This document shows, piece after piece, positions 24,285 through 33,029 of a stretch of DNA of 64,000 bases. Made by a program: the position numbers and the translations under genes. Each line of letters starts with the position of its first letter. Positions within the stretch are counted from its first letter, which is position 1. The stretch is from Thermoproteaceae archaeon. GTDB taxonomy: Archaea; Thermoproteota; Thermoprotei; Thermoproteales; Thermoproteaceae. Below the pieces are notes generated by a model that was not told the origin of the DNA, searched no databases, and saw only the letters and a list, made by a program, of their open reading frames with translations. Where the stretch lies: NCBI GenBank assembly GCA_015521775.1, contig WANN01000009.1, positions 39,232-103,231 on the forward strand, in the 5' to 3' direction.

Positions 24285-25421
24285 ATGGAGGTCTCCGAGA
24301 GGGCGGACATCATTGACAAGTATCGTGTCAGGGTCGTTGAGCCGGACGTCTTCCGGGTATTGGGGCCGGACGGCGAGGTGGACGAGGAGGCCATGTCGTG
24401 GGGCGCCAAGCTTTCCGAGGGGGAGACGATAAAGCTGTACCGGTACATGGTGCTTGCTAGGGCGCTTGACAGGTATACGCTTATGCTGCATAGAATGGGC
24501 AAGGTGAGGTCGACCTATGGCCCCCATGAGGGCCATGAGGCCGCGGACGCCGGAACCGTTTACGCCCTAGAGGATGCTGACTGGATAGCGCCGTATTACA
24601 GGAACCTTACTCTGGTGCTCATACGCGGGGTTCCCCTGGAAAGGATATTCGCCAAGTTCTTCGCCAACAGCGGCGACGTGGACATGGGGAGAAACCTGAC
24701 CATTGAATGGGGGGGATTCAGGGAGTGGCGCATCCTGTCAATTGGGGCCCCCATAGGCCACCAGTACATCTACGCTGTGGGCTTCGCCTATGCCCTAAGG
24801 TATAGGGGGTCCAACGAGGTTGTCGCCGCGTATCTGGGGGACGGGGGCTCCTCTACGGACGGGTTCTTCAACGGGCTCAACTACGCCGCTGTTTTCGGGC
24901 TGCCAGTAGTGTTCCACGTGTACAACAACCAGTACGCTATATCGGTCCCAGTGACGAGACAGGCCTCCCTGAAGAGGCTGGCCACCAGGGCCGCAGGCTT
25001 CGGCGTTGAGGGTCTCGCCGTGGACGGCATGGACCTGTTCGCAGTGTACAAGGCGTCCAAATACGCGGTGGAGAGGGCTAGGAAGGGAAGCCCAGTCTTA
25101 ATAGAGCACTTGGTCTACAGGTTCCAGCCTCACACGACTGCCGACGACCCGCAGATGCGCTACAGGGATCCACACGAGGCGGAGTACTGGAGGTCGCTCG
25201 ACCCAATACCGAGGCTGGAGAAGTACATGGCCAAGTACGGCATCCTCAGCGAGAGCGACATAAAGAACATTTGGGGAGAGGCCGAAGAGGAGGTGAGGGC
25301 CGCCGCCAAGGCCGCTGAGGCCTATCCCGATGTTGGCCCCGAGAAGCTCGTGGAGCACGTTTACAGCGAGCTTACCTGGAACCTCAAAGAGCAACTGGAG
25401 GAGGTTCTGGGCAGTCTGTAG
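24285..25421 (+). CDS. 2-oxoacid dehydrogenase E1 component, alpha subunit
   Basis: A 378-aa thiamine-diphosphate-dependent decarboxylase subunit. The ThDP/Mg signature begins GDGGSSTDGF and ends about 25 residues later in VYNNQYAIS. The phosphorylation-loop-like 'YRFQPHTTADDP.MRYRDPHE' near the C-terminus is typical of branched-chain or acetoin/pyruvate E1alpha of the heterotetrameric (alpha2beta2) type. The substrate (branched-chain 2-oxoacids or pyruvate) cannot be decided from sequence; the Thermoplasma homologue acts on branched-chain 2-oxoacids. First gene of the operon; 2 bp separate it from E1beta. Confidence 0.95.
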   Translation: MEVSERADIIDKYRVRVVEPDVFRVLGPDGEVDEEAMSWGAKLSEGETIKLYRYMVLARALDRYTLMLHRMGKVRSTYGPHEGHEAADAGTVYALEDADWIAPYYRNLTLVLIRGVPLERIFAKFFANSGDVDMGRNLTIEWGGFREWRILSIGAPIGHQYIYAVGFAYALRYRGSNEVVAAYLGDGGSSTDGFFNGLNYAAVFGLPVVFHVYNNQYAISVPVTRQASLKRLATRAAGFGVEGLAVDGMDLFAVYKASKYAVERARKGSPVLIEHLVYRFQPHTTADDPQMRYRDPHEAEYWRSLDPIPRLEKYMAKYGILSESDIKNIWGEAEEEVRAAAKAAEAYPDVGPEKLVEHVYSELTWNLKEQLEEVLGSL

Positions 25422-25423
25422 CC

Positions 25424-26392
25424 ATGCCCCAGGTAGGGATGGCCAAGGCCATAAACATGGCCCTTTTCGAGGAGATGGAGCGCGATGAAAGCGTCGTGGT
25501 ACTGGGCGAGGATGTGGGTAAGAAGGGCGGAGTCTTCCTGGTAACAGAAGGGCTCTACGAGAGGTTTGGGCCGGGCAGAGTCATAGACACCCCGCTTAAC
25601 GAGGGGGGCATAATAGGCTTCGCCATGGGCATGGCCATGGGCGGGCTCAGGCCCGTCGCCGAGATACAGTTCGTGGACTTCATATGGCTCGGCGCAGACG
25701 AACTGTTGAACCACGTGGCCAAGCTTAGATATAGGTCGGCGGGGAGGTACACCGCGCCGCTGGTGGTCCGTGCGCCCTATGGGTCCAACGTCAGGGGAGG
25801 CCTATACCACAGCCAGAGCCCCGAGGCCATATTCGCGCATAGCCAGGGCCTCTTCGTGGTTATACCGGCCACGCCGTACGACGCCAAGGGCCTGCTCAAG
25901 TCTGCTATAAGGTCCGACGATCCCGTAGTGTTCCTAGAGCCGAAGCTGCTCTATAGGGCTCCCCGCGAGGAAGTCCCTGAGGACGACTACACGGTGCCCC
26001 TGGGCAAGGCCAAGGTCGTCAAGGACGGCGACGACGTGACTGTGATAGCGTATGGTTCCATGGTGCATAGGGCCCTAGAGGCCGCCCAAAGTGTGAGGCA
26101 CAGCGTGGAAGTCATCGACCTGAGGACTCTGGTCCCCCTGGACGTAGAGACCGTCATGGCCAGCGTGAGGAAGACTGGGCGCCCCATAGTGCTCCACGAG
26201 GCCCCACGCACAGCCGGCTTTGGGGCCGAGATATCGGCGCTGATAGCAGAGAAGGCGATAGACTACTTGCAATCGCCGATATTCAGGGTGACGGGGCCCG
26301 ACGTACCACAGAGCCCGCTGGCACACGACGAGTACTATGCCCCAACGGTCAAGCGCGTGGTCAATGCGATAGAGCGCGCCATGAAGTACTGA
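25424..26392 (+). CDS. 2-oxoacid dehydrogenase E1 component, beta subunit
   Basis: A 322-aa partner of E1alpha. Typical features are 'VVVLGEDVGKKGGVF' near residue 30, 'RVIDTPLNEGGIIGFAMGMAMGG', 'GGLYHSQSPEAIFAH' with the conserved HSQ, and a C-terminal transketolase domain ('VIDLRTLVPLDVETV'). The start is 2 bp after the E1alpha stop; its TGA overlaps the E2 start by one base (TGATG). Length is normal for the family. Confidence 0.96.
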   Translation: MPQVGMAKAINMALFEEMERDESVVVLGEDVGKKGGVFLVTEGLYERFGPGRVIDTPLNEGGIIGFAMGMAMGGLRPVAEIQFVDFIWLGADELLNHVAKLRYRSAGRYTAPLVVRAPYGSNVRGGLYHSQSPEAIFAHSQGLFVVIPATPYDAKGLLKSAIRSDDPVVFLEPKLLYRAPREEVPEDDYTVPLGKAKVVKDGDDVTVIAYGSMVHRALEAAQSVRHSVEVIDLRTLVPLDVETVMASVRKTGRPIVLHEAPRTAGFGAEISALIAEKAIDYLQSPIFRVTGPDVPQSPLAHDEYYAPTVKRVVNAIERAMKY

Positions 26393-27612
26393 TGTACGAG
26401 TTCAAGTTCCCCGACCTGGGGGAGGGGCTGGTGGAGGGCGAGATAGTCAAGTGGCACGTGTCGGAGGGGCAGCACGTGAGGGAGGGCGACCCCCTAGTGG
26501 ACGTCATGACCGAGAAGGCCACCGTGACGCTGCCCGCCCCGGCCACCGGCGTCGTGAAGAGGATACTGGCGCGTGAGGGCGAGAGGGTGAAGGTTGGGCA
26601 GGTCCTATGCATTATATCGGAGGAGGGACGTCCAAGCGGGCTTGTCCAGGCAGAGGCAACGCATGGGCCTAGGCGCGGGGAACCGCTTGGACGCGCCTCG
26701 CAGGTCCAGGTGGAGGCCGAGCACGTACGTGGATCTGTGCGCGCCATGCCGGCCGCCAGGAGGCTGGCCAGGGAGCTCGGCATAGACCTTTCCAAGGTGC
26801 CCGGCAGCGGGCCCGGCGGCGTCATAACCCTACGCGACGTCAAGAGGTACAGCGAGGAGTCCGCGCGGGAACGCGTTGCCCCGCCTAAACAGAGGGAGGT
26901 GGAGGCCGAGGCGCCCGAGGAGCGCGTGCCTGTCAGGGGCCTCCGGAGGGCGATCGCCGAGAAGATGTCTAAGGCCAAGTCGTCCATACCGCACGCATAC
27001 CACCTGGAGGAGATCGACATGACCCAGATCATGGAGCTCAGGGACAGGCTGAGGCCCAGGGCCGAGGCCCTCGGCGTGAGGCTCACCCTGACGCCCTTCA
27101 TAGTTAAGGCCGCCGTAGCGGCCCTCATGGACTACCCGTACATGAACGCCACGTTCGACGAGGAGAAGGGGGAAATAGTGGTCAAACGTTATTACAATAT
27201 CGGGCTTGCGGTGGACACCGAGGACGGTCTCGTGGTGGTGGTCATAAAGGACGCAGATAGGAAAACAATACTTGAAATCGCCAGAGAGGCGGCCCACCTG
27301 GCCGATAAGGCGAGGGGCGGCAAGTTGGAGCTGGGCGATGTGAGGGGAAGCACGTTCACCATAAGCAACATTGGGCCCATTGGAGGCATCGGCGGCATAC
27401 CCATCGTGAATTACCCGGAGACCGCCATAATGGCTGTGGGTCAGGCACGGAGGAGGCCCGTGGTGGTGGGTGACGGGGTGGCCATAAGGAGCATGGCCAT
27501 GGTCACCGTCAGCTTCGACCATAGGGTGGTGGACGGGGCATACGTGGCGCGCTTCACCAACAGGTTTAAGGAGTTGATAGAGGAGCCCGACCTGCTGGTT
27601 CTGAGGCTATGA
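26392..27612 (+). CDS. 2-oxoacid dehydrogenase E2, dihydrolipoyl acyltransferase
   Basis: A 406-aa core of the multienzyme complex. A single N-terminal lipoyl domain (1-80) has the lipoylation site Lys42 in VMTEKATV. A peripheral-subunit-binding domain sits near 120-160 ('MPAARRLARELGIDLSKVPG'). The CAT catalytic domain (about 185-406) has His377 and Asp381 in FDHRVVDGA. The linker is charged and Pro/Glu-rich. It contains all elements needed to bind E1 and E3. It overlaps E3 by ATGA. Together with lipA and lipB this indicates a functional lipoylated complex in an archaeon. Confidence 0.97.
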   Translation: MYEFKFPDLGEGLVEGEIVKWHVSEGQHVREGDPLVDVMTEKATVTLPAPATGVVKRILAREGERVKVGQVLCIISEEGRPSGLVQAEATHGPRRGEPLGRASQVQVEAEHVRGSVRAMPAARRLARELGIDLSKVPGSGPGGVITLRDVKRYSEESARERVAPPKQREVEAEAPEERVPVRGLRRAIAEKMSKAKSSIPHAYHLEEIDMTQIMELRDRLRPRAEALGVRLTLTPFIVKAAVAALMDYPYMNATFDEEKGEIVVKRYYNIGLAVDTEDGLVVVVIKDADRKTILEIAREAAHLADKARGGKLELGDVRGSTFTISNIGPIGGIGGIPIVNYPETAIMAVGQARRRPVVVGDGVAIRSMAMVTVSFDHRVVDGAYVARFTNRFKELIEEPDLLVLRL

Positions 27613-28970
27613 GCAGGCTCGTCGTCCTGGGCTCTGGCCCCGGGGGATACGTCGCCGCTATAAGGGCGGCCCAACTGGGCATGGACGTGACCATCGTCGA
27701 GGAGGACAGAATAGGAGGCGAATGCACGAACTACGCCTGTATACCTTCCAAGGCGCTCCTACACGTAGCCGACCTATACCATTCCCTTAAGGGTGCCAAG
27801 GGGCTGGGACTGAGGGGGGAGGTAGAGGTTGATTGGCCTACAGCCCAAAGGTGGAAGGACAGCGTCGTGGACAGGCTTAGCAGGGGCGTCAAGCTATTGT
27901 TGGAGAGCAACGGGGTAAGGATAGTGCACGGCAGGGGAACCCTTGTTAACGCGCGCACCGTTAAGGTGAACGGCAATGTCATAGAGGCGGACAAGGTCGT
28001 GGTGGCCACGGGCAGCAGGCCTGCGCCGCTGCCGGAAGCGCCGTTCGGTAAAAGGATTGTGGATACGAGGCGTGCGCTTAGCCTCGACGAGGTGCCCAGA
28101 GACATCCTCATAGTGGGAGGCGGCGCCGCTGGGGTGGAGATAGCGTCCATATATTCTAGGCTGGGCTCGTCCGTGACGCTGGTGGAGCTTATGGACCAGC
28201 TGCTTCCCGGCATGGACCACGACGTTGCCGCCCACGTCAAGAGGAGGCTCGAGGAGCTTGGGGTCAGGGTGCTCACGTCCTCCCGCGTAGCCAAGGCCGT
28301 GGAGACGGGTGGACGCGTGGAGGTCACGGTAAATACTCCGGGGGGCCAGGTAAACGGCGGCTACAGCTACGTGGTGGTCTCCGTGGGCAGGATCCCCAAC
28401 ACTGAGTCCATAGGCGTAGAACTTGAGAGAGACAGGAAGGGGCACATAGTTACCGGCAGGGACATGAGGACCAGCGTGCCCACGATATTAGCCGTCGGCG
28501 ACGTTACTGGCCCGCCCTACTTGGCGCACAGGGCATCCGCACAGGGCCGAGTAGCCGCAGAGGTGGCCGCGGGGAGAGACACATGGTTCGAGCCTAGGGC
28601 TGTCCCACTCGTCGTGTTTTCCGATCCAGAGGTTGTCTCCGTGGGCCTAACCGAGGCGGAGGCACGGAAAAGGGGGCTTACAGTCTCCGCGGCCCGATTC
28701 CCCTTCTCGGCACTGGGCAAGGCCGTGGCAACTGGGAGGACCGACGGCTTCATTAAAGTGGTGGTGGACAACGATGGCGGCGTGCTGGGCGTGCACGCTG
28801 TGGGCCACAATGTCAGCGAGCTGGCCGCGGCGTTCGTGGAGCTGGTAGAGTTCAGCGCCACTGTGAGCGACGTGGAGCTGCTGGTGTATCCCCATCCAAC
28901 GCTCGGCGAGGCCATCATAGAGGCCGCGGAGGTGGCGCTGGGCAAGCCTATACACGTCGTGAGGAGGTGA
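27609..28970 (+). CDS. lpdA: Dihydrolipoamide dehydrogenase (E3)
   Basis: A 453-aa FAD flavoprotein that reoxidises dihydrolipoyl E2 with NAD. It has the FAD-binding GSGPGGYVAAI (8-18), the redox disulfide Cys39/Cys44 in GGECTNYACIPSKAL, the NAD-binding GGGAAGVEIA near residue 170, and the C-terminal YPHPTLGEA with the catalytic His of the partner subunit. Start and stop overlap both neighbours by ATGA/GTGA. The redox motif reads C-TNYA-C instead of the usual C-LNVG-C, a variation seen among archaeal enzymes. Confidence 0.97.
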   Translation: MSRLVVLGSGPGGYVAAIRAAQLGMDVTIVEEDRIGGECTNYACIPSKALLHVADLYHSLKGAKGLGLRGEVEVDWPTAQRWKDSVVDRLSRGVKLLLESNGVRIVHGRGTLVNARTVKVNGNVIEADKVVVATGSRPAPLPEAPFGKRIVDTRRALSLDEVPRDILIVGGGAAGVEIASIYSRLGSSVTLVELMDQLLPGMDHDVAAHVKRRLEELGVRVLTSSRVAKAVETGGRVEVTVNTPGGQVNGGYSYVVVSVGRIPNTESIGVELERDRKGHIVTGRDMRTSVPTILAVGDVTGPPYLAHRASAQGRVAAEVAAGRDTWFEPRAVPLVVFSDPEVVSVGLTEAEARKRGLTVSAARFPFSALGKAVATGRTDGFIKVVVDNDGGVLGVHAVGHNVSELAAAFVELVEFSATVSDVELLVYPHPTLGEAIIEAAEVALGKPIHVVRR

Positions 28971-29698
28971 GCCTCCTCGTCATGGAGCTGGGCAGGACCG
29001 AGTACGTGCGTGCGTGGAGGGCCATGAGGATAGTGCACATGGGCGTGTCCAGGGGCCTCATCGGCGACGCGCTCATACTGACGGAGCACGAGCCCGTGAT
29101 CACGGTGGGGAAGCATGGACGTACGGGCAACGTGCTTGCCTGGGACATACCGGTGTACGTTGTGGAAAGAGGCGGGGACGCCACGTATCACGGGCCCGGA
29201 CAGCTCATAGGCTACCCAGTGGTGAGGGCCAGGTGGCCCATCAAGACGTACCTCAACATGCTTGAGGACGTAATAATAAGGGCCCTTGCAGCCGTGGGCG
29301 TAGAGGCCAATAGGCGGGCCGACCACCGTGGAGTCTGGTCCAAGGGAAAAAAGGTGGCCAGTATAGGGGTGGCCGTCGAGGGGGGCGCCACCCTGCACGG
29401 CTTCGCGGTGTACGTGCATGGGAACGTTGAGGACTTCAGACGCGTAAATCCCTGCGGCCTCCACTTTAGCCAGGTCACGACGCTCAGGGAACTCGGGCAC
29501 AACGTGACCATGGAAGAATTGAAGAGGGGCATAGTGTCAGCCTTCAGCGATGTATTCGGCTTGAAACCGGTGTGGACCCACTACGAGGACGTGAGGACCT
29601 ATCTAGGCGTGGACGAGGATGAGGTGGGGGGACCGTTGATGGCGCCTCCAACAGGCAGCAACGGGTGCTGCGCATACCCCCACACATCGCCCCAATAG
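28967..29698 (+). CDS. lipB: Octanoyltransferase LipB
   Basis: A 243-aa enzyme that transfers octanoyl groups to the lipoyl domain. It shows 'RGGDATYHGPGQLIGYPVV', 'KKVASIGVAV' with the catalytic Lys, and 'HGFAVYVHGNVEDFRRVNPCG' with the catalytic Cys. The start is GTG overlapping the E3 stop. A C-terminal extension of about 25 residues ('DEVGGPLMAPPTGSNGCCAY') follows the core. Bacterial LipB takes octanoate from acyl carrier protein; no ACP or fatty-acid synthase is visible here and archaea generally lack ACP, so the donor is an open question. Confidence 0.93.
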   Translation: MSLLVMELGRTEYVRAWRAMRIVHMGVSRGLIGDALILTEHEPVITVGKHGRTGNVLAWDIPVYVVERGGDATYHGPGQLIGYPVVRARWPIKTYLNMLEDVIIRALAAVGVEANRRADHRGVWSKGKKVASIGVAVEGGATLHGFAVYVHGNVEDFRRVNPCGLHFSQVTTLRELGHNVTMEELKRGIVSAFSDVFGLKPVWTHYEDVRTYLGVDEDEVGGPLMAPPTGSNGCCAYPHTSPQ

Positions 29699-29890
29699 CG
29701 ATCCCCATTGTGATTTGTGGTTTTGCGTATACATGTCCAACTATTGATGATATAGATATCGTAAGATGTGGCTATATCCTTCATACTATCCGTGGCGTAC
29801 CAAATAAATTTTACCTAGTAATAGTCATGACCATTTCAAATCTATATACACGCGATAGATTTATATGAATAGCTAAAGCTGCTAATAGCA
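29699..29890. other. A/T-rich intergenic region before GTPase gene
   Basis: 192 bp with no ORF of substance. It has mixed A/T-rich sequence, the TATA element GATTTATATG (29859-29868) for the GTPase gene, and a short dyad CTGCT-AAT-AGCAG ending just before GTG 29891. A TTGATGA near 29747 resembles a C box but has no partnering CTGA. Confidence 0.5.
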
Positions 29891-30418
29891 GTGAGGATAC
29901 ATGTGTGTGGCGAAGGGGGCGTCGGGAAGACGACCTTCGTGTTGACTTTAGTTAAGCGTTTCGACGCCGCTATACCGGTCGCCGCACGTATAGGCGTGAG
30001 GACAGAGAGACCCTACGTTGTCGAGATATCCTACGGCCAGAGGAAGATAAGGCTGTACGACTATCCGGGACAGGCCGAGTTCCGGGAGGTCGTGGCCACC
30101 AACCTCGCCAAGGAGCTTGTGCATGGGGGCCACGCACTTTTTATAGGCGACTGCTCTAGGCCCGACACGATAACGGGCCTTGAGCGTTGGGCTAAACTTT
30201 TTGACGGCGTAAACGTGGGGAGGTACATGGTGATAAACAAGGTGGACGTCTGCGACCCGGATATAGGTCTCATCGCAGACGTTTCTTCCAAGATAGGGGC
30301 AAGGTACCTAGGCGCCTTCACGTTCCTCAGGGAGCCCGAGCACGCCGCGAGGATACTGAGGACGCTCGTGTACATGGTTGAGGCCGAAAGCGTCGACATT
30401 CCTAGCGAGGGGGTGTGA
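29891..30418 (+). CDS. Small Ras/SRPRB-like GTPase
   Basis: A 175-aa P-loop GTPase. G1 is GEGGVGKTT (about 7-15), G3 is YDYPGQAEF (DxxGQ), and G4 is NKVD. It is close to the archaeal Rab/Arf-like group in size and motif order. The Gln after the G3 Gly suggests intrinsic GTP hydrolysis like Ras. The start GTG 29891 is about 28 nt after TATA 29859-29868. The stop overlaps the next gene's GTG start, so the GTPase and a 250-aa protein of unknown type are co-expressed, like GTPase-effector pairs elsewhere. Confidence 0.85.
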   Translation: MRIHVCGEGGVGKTTFVLTLVKRFDAAIPVAARIGVRTERPYVVEISYGQRKIRLYDYPGQAEFREVVATNLAKELVHGGHALFIGDCSRPDTITGLERWAKLFDGVNVGRYMVINKVDVCDPDIGLIADVSSKIGARYLGAFTFLREPEHAARILRTLVYMVEAESVDIPSEGV

Positions 30419-31167
30419 GCAGCGCATTGGATATAGACATAGGCGACATATACAGTAGGGTCATATGTGGGGGGACAGCCGAGCTTAGGACAAGTAATAG
30501 GTACGCCTACTCCGTGTTCAAGGTTATTAAACATGCCAAGTGCGGGCTCGGCATAAAGGGCATCGAGGGGGACGTCTATAGGGCCATCTCCATGTTCCAC
30601 CCCATCAGGGTCAAGCTGGTCGCCGAATACGTGCTGAGACACATGAAGCGCGTGCCGTTGAACTCGAGCCTCGTAGTGGGATGGTATCCCTGCGGCCTCG
30701 CCGTGGAACTCATAAACCTGCTCGGGGTCGACCTGACCGTTGTGGAAGACCAGGTGTCCGTCTTCGACATGGAAAGCAGGCTGATAGACCGCATATTTCC
30801 CAACATGTACATGTCGCTCCTCAAGGAGGGGAGGGCCACTACGTACTTTACACATATATACTCAAGCCCGAACGATGTGGATGCCGCCAAGGGGCTAGGC
30901 CCCTTCGACTTCGCCGTTGTGTGCTCGCCTATTGGAAGGGGAGTAGACGCCGTGGGCGACGTCCTCAAGCTGAGCAGGATGGCAGTGCTGGTAGAGGTTG
31001 TGAGGACCGGGCGTTTCGGCCCCCTCTTCGACAGCTTTCTGGGGCTTGTAGGTAGGCGGGCCCCATCTGTCGAGGAGGCGAGGACCTACGTGCGTAGGTG
31101 GAATGCCGAGGACGTGGAACTGTACGCCGACCTGTATGTGGTGGGCACTATCAGGCGCCAACCTTAA
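30415..31167 (+). CDS. Unknown partner of small GTPase
   Basis: A 250-aa soluble protein, GTG start overlapping the GTPase stop (GTGA). It has a Rossmann-like core: 'SLVVGWYPCGLAVELINLLGVDLTVVED' resembles a SAM- or nucleotide-binding beta-alpha-beta unit, and 'FDFAVVCSPIGRGVDAVGDVL' a following strand-helix pair. No classical methyltransferase or catalytic motif is complete. It could be a divergent methyltransferase-fold protein or an effector of the GTPase. I do not recognise the family. Confidence 0.65.
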   Translation: MSSALDIDIGDIYSRVICGGTAELRTSNRYAYSVFKVIKHAKCGLGIKGIEGDVYRAISMFHPIRVKLVAEYVLRHMKRVPLNSSLVVGWYPCGLAVELINLLGVDLTVVEDQVSVFDMESRLIDRIFPNMYMSLLKEGRATTYFTHIYSSPNDVDAAKGLGPFDFAVVCSPIGRGVDAVGDVLKLSRMAVLVEVVRTGRFGPLFDSFLGLVGRRAPSVEEARTYVRRWNAEDVELYADLYVVGTIRRQP

Positions 31168-31204
31168 GGCTACCAGGTAAAAAAGGCGTTATTGTACGGG
31201 CCGA

Positions 31205-32221
31205 CTACCTGCCCAGGTAGTACTCGAAGAGCCCTATCTTCTCCAACGCGTCTAAGAGGGGGCCAAGATGTTCCTCTACGCTACGCTCACCGAACCTGAC
31301 GAATATGGCGGACACATACTTGCGCATTAGTTCGGGCCGCTCGTTAAGCCTCAGGAGCGCGTCGACCACGCGTTGGCGGAGCTCCGGGTCAAGCCGCTTG
31401 CTTACGAGCACCACGTGGGAAGGGTTGGGCCCTGCCGCGGCCTGATCCCCATTGTCGAGGAGGAGCACCCTGCTGTTGTTCATGGCCTCCCAGAACAGGG
31501 ACTCCACGACGTCGCCGGCTATCACAGCGACATCCACCTGCCCCTTTCTAAGGGCCTCCCAACACTGAGCGTAGCCCCCGCCGAAGGTCACCTCGCCGAA
31601 GAACCTCTCCGCAAGTTCCCTCGGCTCCTTGACCCCCCTGGGGTCTATGAAGCCCCCATCCACCATCAGCTTCATCGGCATGATGAATCCCGACGTCGAC
31701 GTGGGGGAGGGAAAACATGCGCGTTTGCCCCTAAGCTCGCTTAGGTACCTGTAGGGGGAGTCCCTGAGGACTATGAAGTAGCTGTAGTAGTAGGGCGACA
31801 CGGTCTTCTTTCCGTCCACTATGACCTCCCTGTATTCCACCAGGGGCATCTCCACGTCGGCAACCTTGAGTGCGAGTGCACCCACAAGCGACCCGGGGCC
31901 GAGGGCCACATGCGCGTGGCCGAACCTTAAGGACTCTATTATAGCCGCGCTGCTAGTGGGATACACAACGTCTACGGGCATGCCCAAAGAGTCCTCCAGG
32001 AAGGATTCGAGTTCCCTGGCCTCCTCAAGCGAGACCTTTTTAGAGACGCCCACGTTGACCACCACTACCAGCTTATCCGTTTCAGTGACGTTAAGTTCCC
32101 CCTCTTCCCTGACCGATGTCACTCCCTTATCCCATTGAGTGGGACTTACAGTTAATACTATTAACGTGGATATGGCCACGATGATCAGCGCCCCCATAAC
32201 CACCCACATTTTTCTTCCCAT
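31205..32221 (-). CDS. phnD: Phosphonate/phosphate-type ABC transporter substrate-binding protein (PhnD-like)
   Basis: A 338-aa lipid- or helix-anchored binding protein. The N-terminal signal/anchor helix ('MWVVMGALIIVAISTLIVLTV') is followed by the periplasmic-binding fold with the PhnD hallmarks 'VVYPTSSAAIIESLRFGHAHVALGPGSLV' and 'GKRACFPSPTSTSGF'. An in-frame ATG at 32257 lies inside the inverted-repeat promoter. TATA CTTAAA (about 32243-32248) is 24 nt before ATG 32221, which also has GGAGG upstream, so 32221 is preferred. It is divergent from phnC/phnE; the ligand may be phosphonate, phosphite or phosphate. Confidence 0.9.
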   Translation of the reverse strand: MGRKMWVVMGALIIVAISTLIVLTVSPTQWDKGVTSVREEGELNVTETDKLVVVVNVGVSKKVSLEEARELESFLEDSLGMPVDVVYPTSSAAIIESLRFGHAHVALGPGSLVGALALKVADVEMPLVEYREVIVDGKKTVSPYYYSYFIVLRDSPYRYLSELRGKRACFPSPTSTSGFIMPMKLMVDGGFIDPRGVKEPRELAERFFGEVTFGGGYAQCWEALRKGQVDVAVIAGDVVESLFWEAMNNSRVLLLDNGDQAAAGPNPSHVVLVSKRLDPELRQRVVDALLRLNERPELMRKYVSAIFVRFGERSVEEHLGPLLDALEKIGLFEYYLGR

Positions 32222-32242
32222 GAGTACCCCTCCATTGTTCGT

Positions 32243-32354
32243 TTTAAGTATTAACATAGTTAACTAACTGCGAAAAGTATTGGGGGAGAAAACGCAGATG
32301 CTCCTTCATGAAACTGGTTTCTAGTTAGAACTGTTAACCATGTTAATGCTTAAA
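32243..32354. promoter_or_regulatory. Mirror-image divergent promoter of phnD and phnC-E
   Basis: The left arm 32243-32269 and right arm 32323-32354 are inverted copies (27 versus 32 nt). The right arm has a 5-bp insertion (AACTG) and two substitutions. Each arm contains TTAAC.ATGTTAAT.CTTAAA, in which CTTAAA is at TATA distance from the preferred start of the gene it faces. The halves therefore look like duplicated promoter/operator units for coordinated control of both transcripts. Confidence 0.7.
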
Positions 32355-32375
32355 AACATCAAACGATATGTGTAT

Positions 32376-33029
32376 GTGGGCGTAATATTAGAAGGTATAT
32401 ATTATGGTGTGAATGGCACGGCGCTGCTTAGGGGAGTCTCTGCCGTGTTTGAGGAGGGCAAGGCGTACCTAATAATGGGCAAAAGCGGCGTGGGCAAGAC
32501 GACCCTGCTGAAGATCATTGCGGGCATTCTGAGACCCACCGGGGGAAAGGTGATGTTCATGGGGCATCACAGGGTTGCGTATATACCCCAGAACCTCGGC
32601 CTAATCAAGGGCGCTACGGCGCTTGAGAATGTGCTTCTGGCGTTTTCCTCGCAGTGTAGGCTGTGCCCATTAACCAACATGTGGCCCAGGAGCTACGTGG
32701 ATAGGGCACTGGCAGCGCTCAGGGCTGTCATGCTGGGCGACAAGGCCTGGGTCAAGGTGGAGAACCTCAGCGGCGGCGAAATGCAGCGCGTCGCAATCGC
32801 CAGGGCCATGGCGTATGGCGCGGACGTGATTTTGGCCGATGAGCCCGTGTCGAACCTGGACGAGGAAAATGCCGCGCATGTAGTGGAGCTCTTGACCGGT
32901 CTCAGGTCCAGGGGCCTAGTCATCTCGGTGATGCATAACCGCGAGTTTATGGACATGTTCGACGAGGTGTACATGCTCGACATGGGCTCTCTGAAACCCC
33001 TATGTCGAGGTACCTCCTCGTGCTCGTAA
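32376..33029 (+). CDS. phnC: ABC transporter ATP-binding protein (PhnC-like)
   Basis: About 217 aa. Walker A is GKSGVGKTT, the Q-loop YIPQNLGLI, the signature LSGGEMQRVAIARAM, Walker B VILADEPVSNLD, and the switch His in VMHNRE. An ATG at 32340 is in frame but lies inside the inverted repeat and before the predicted transcript start; GTG 32376 is 24 nt after the TATA centre and fits the usual N-terminal strand of ABC domains. Two extra Cys (QCRLCPLT) occur in the helical region. It overlaps the permease gene by 28 bp. Confidence 0.9.
   Translation: MGVILEGIYYGVNGTALLRGVSAVFEEGKAYLIMGKSGVGKTTLLKIIAGILRPTGGKVMFMGHHRVAYIPQNLGLIKGATALENVLLAFSSQCRLCPLTNMWPRSYVDRALAALRAVMLGDKAWVKVENLSGGEMQRVAIARAMAYGADVILADEPVSNLDEENAAHVVELLTGLRSRGLVISVMHNREFMDMFDEVYMLDMGSLKPLCRGTSSCS

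Noticed and set aside
29740..29800. C-box-like TTGATGA before the GTPase gene
   Set aside because: No D box CTGA at a suitable distance and no C-prime/D-prime pair.
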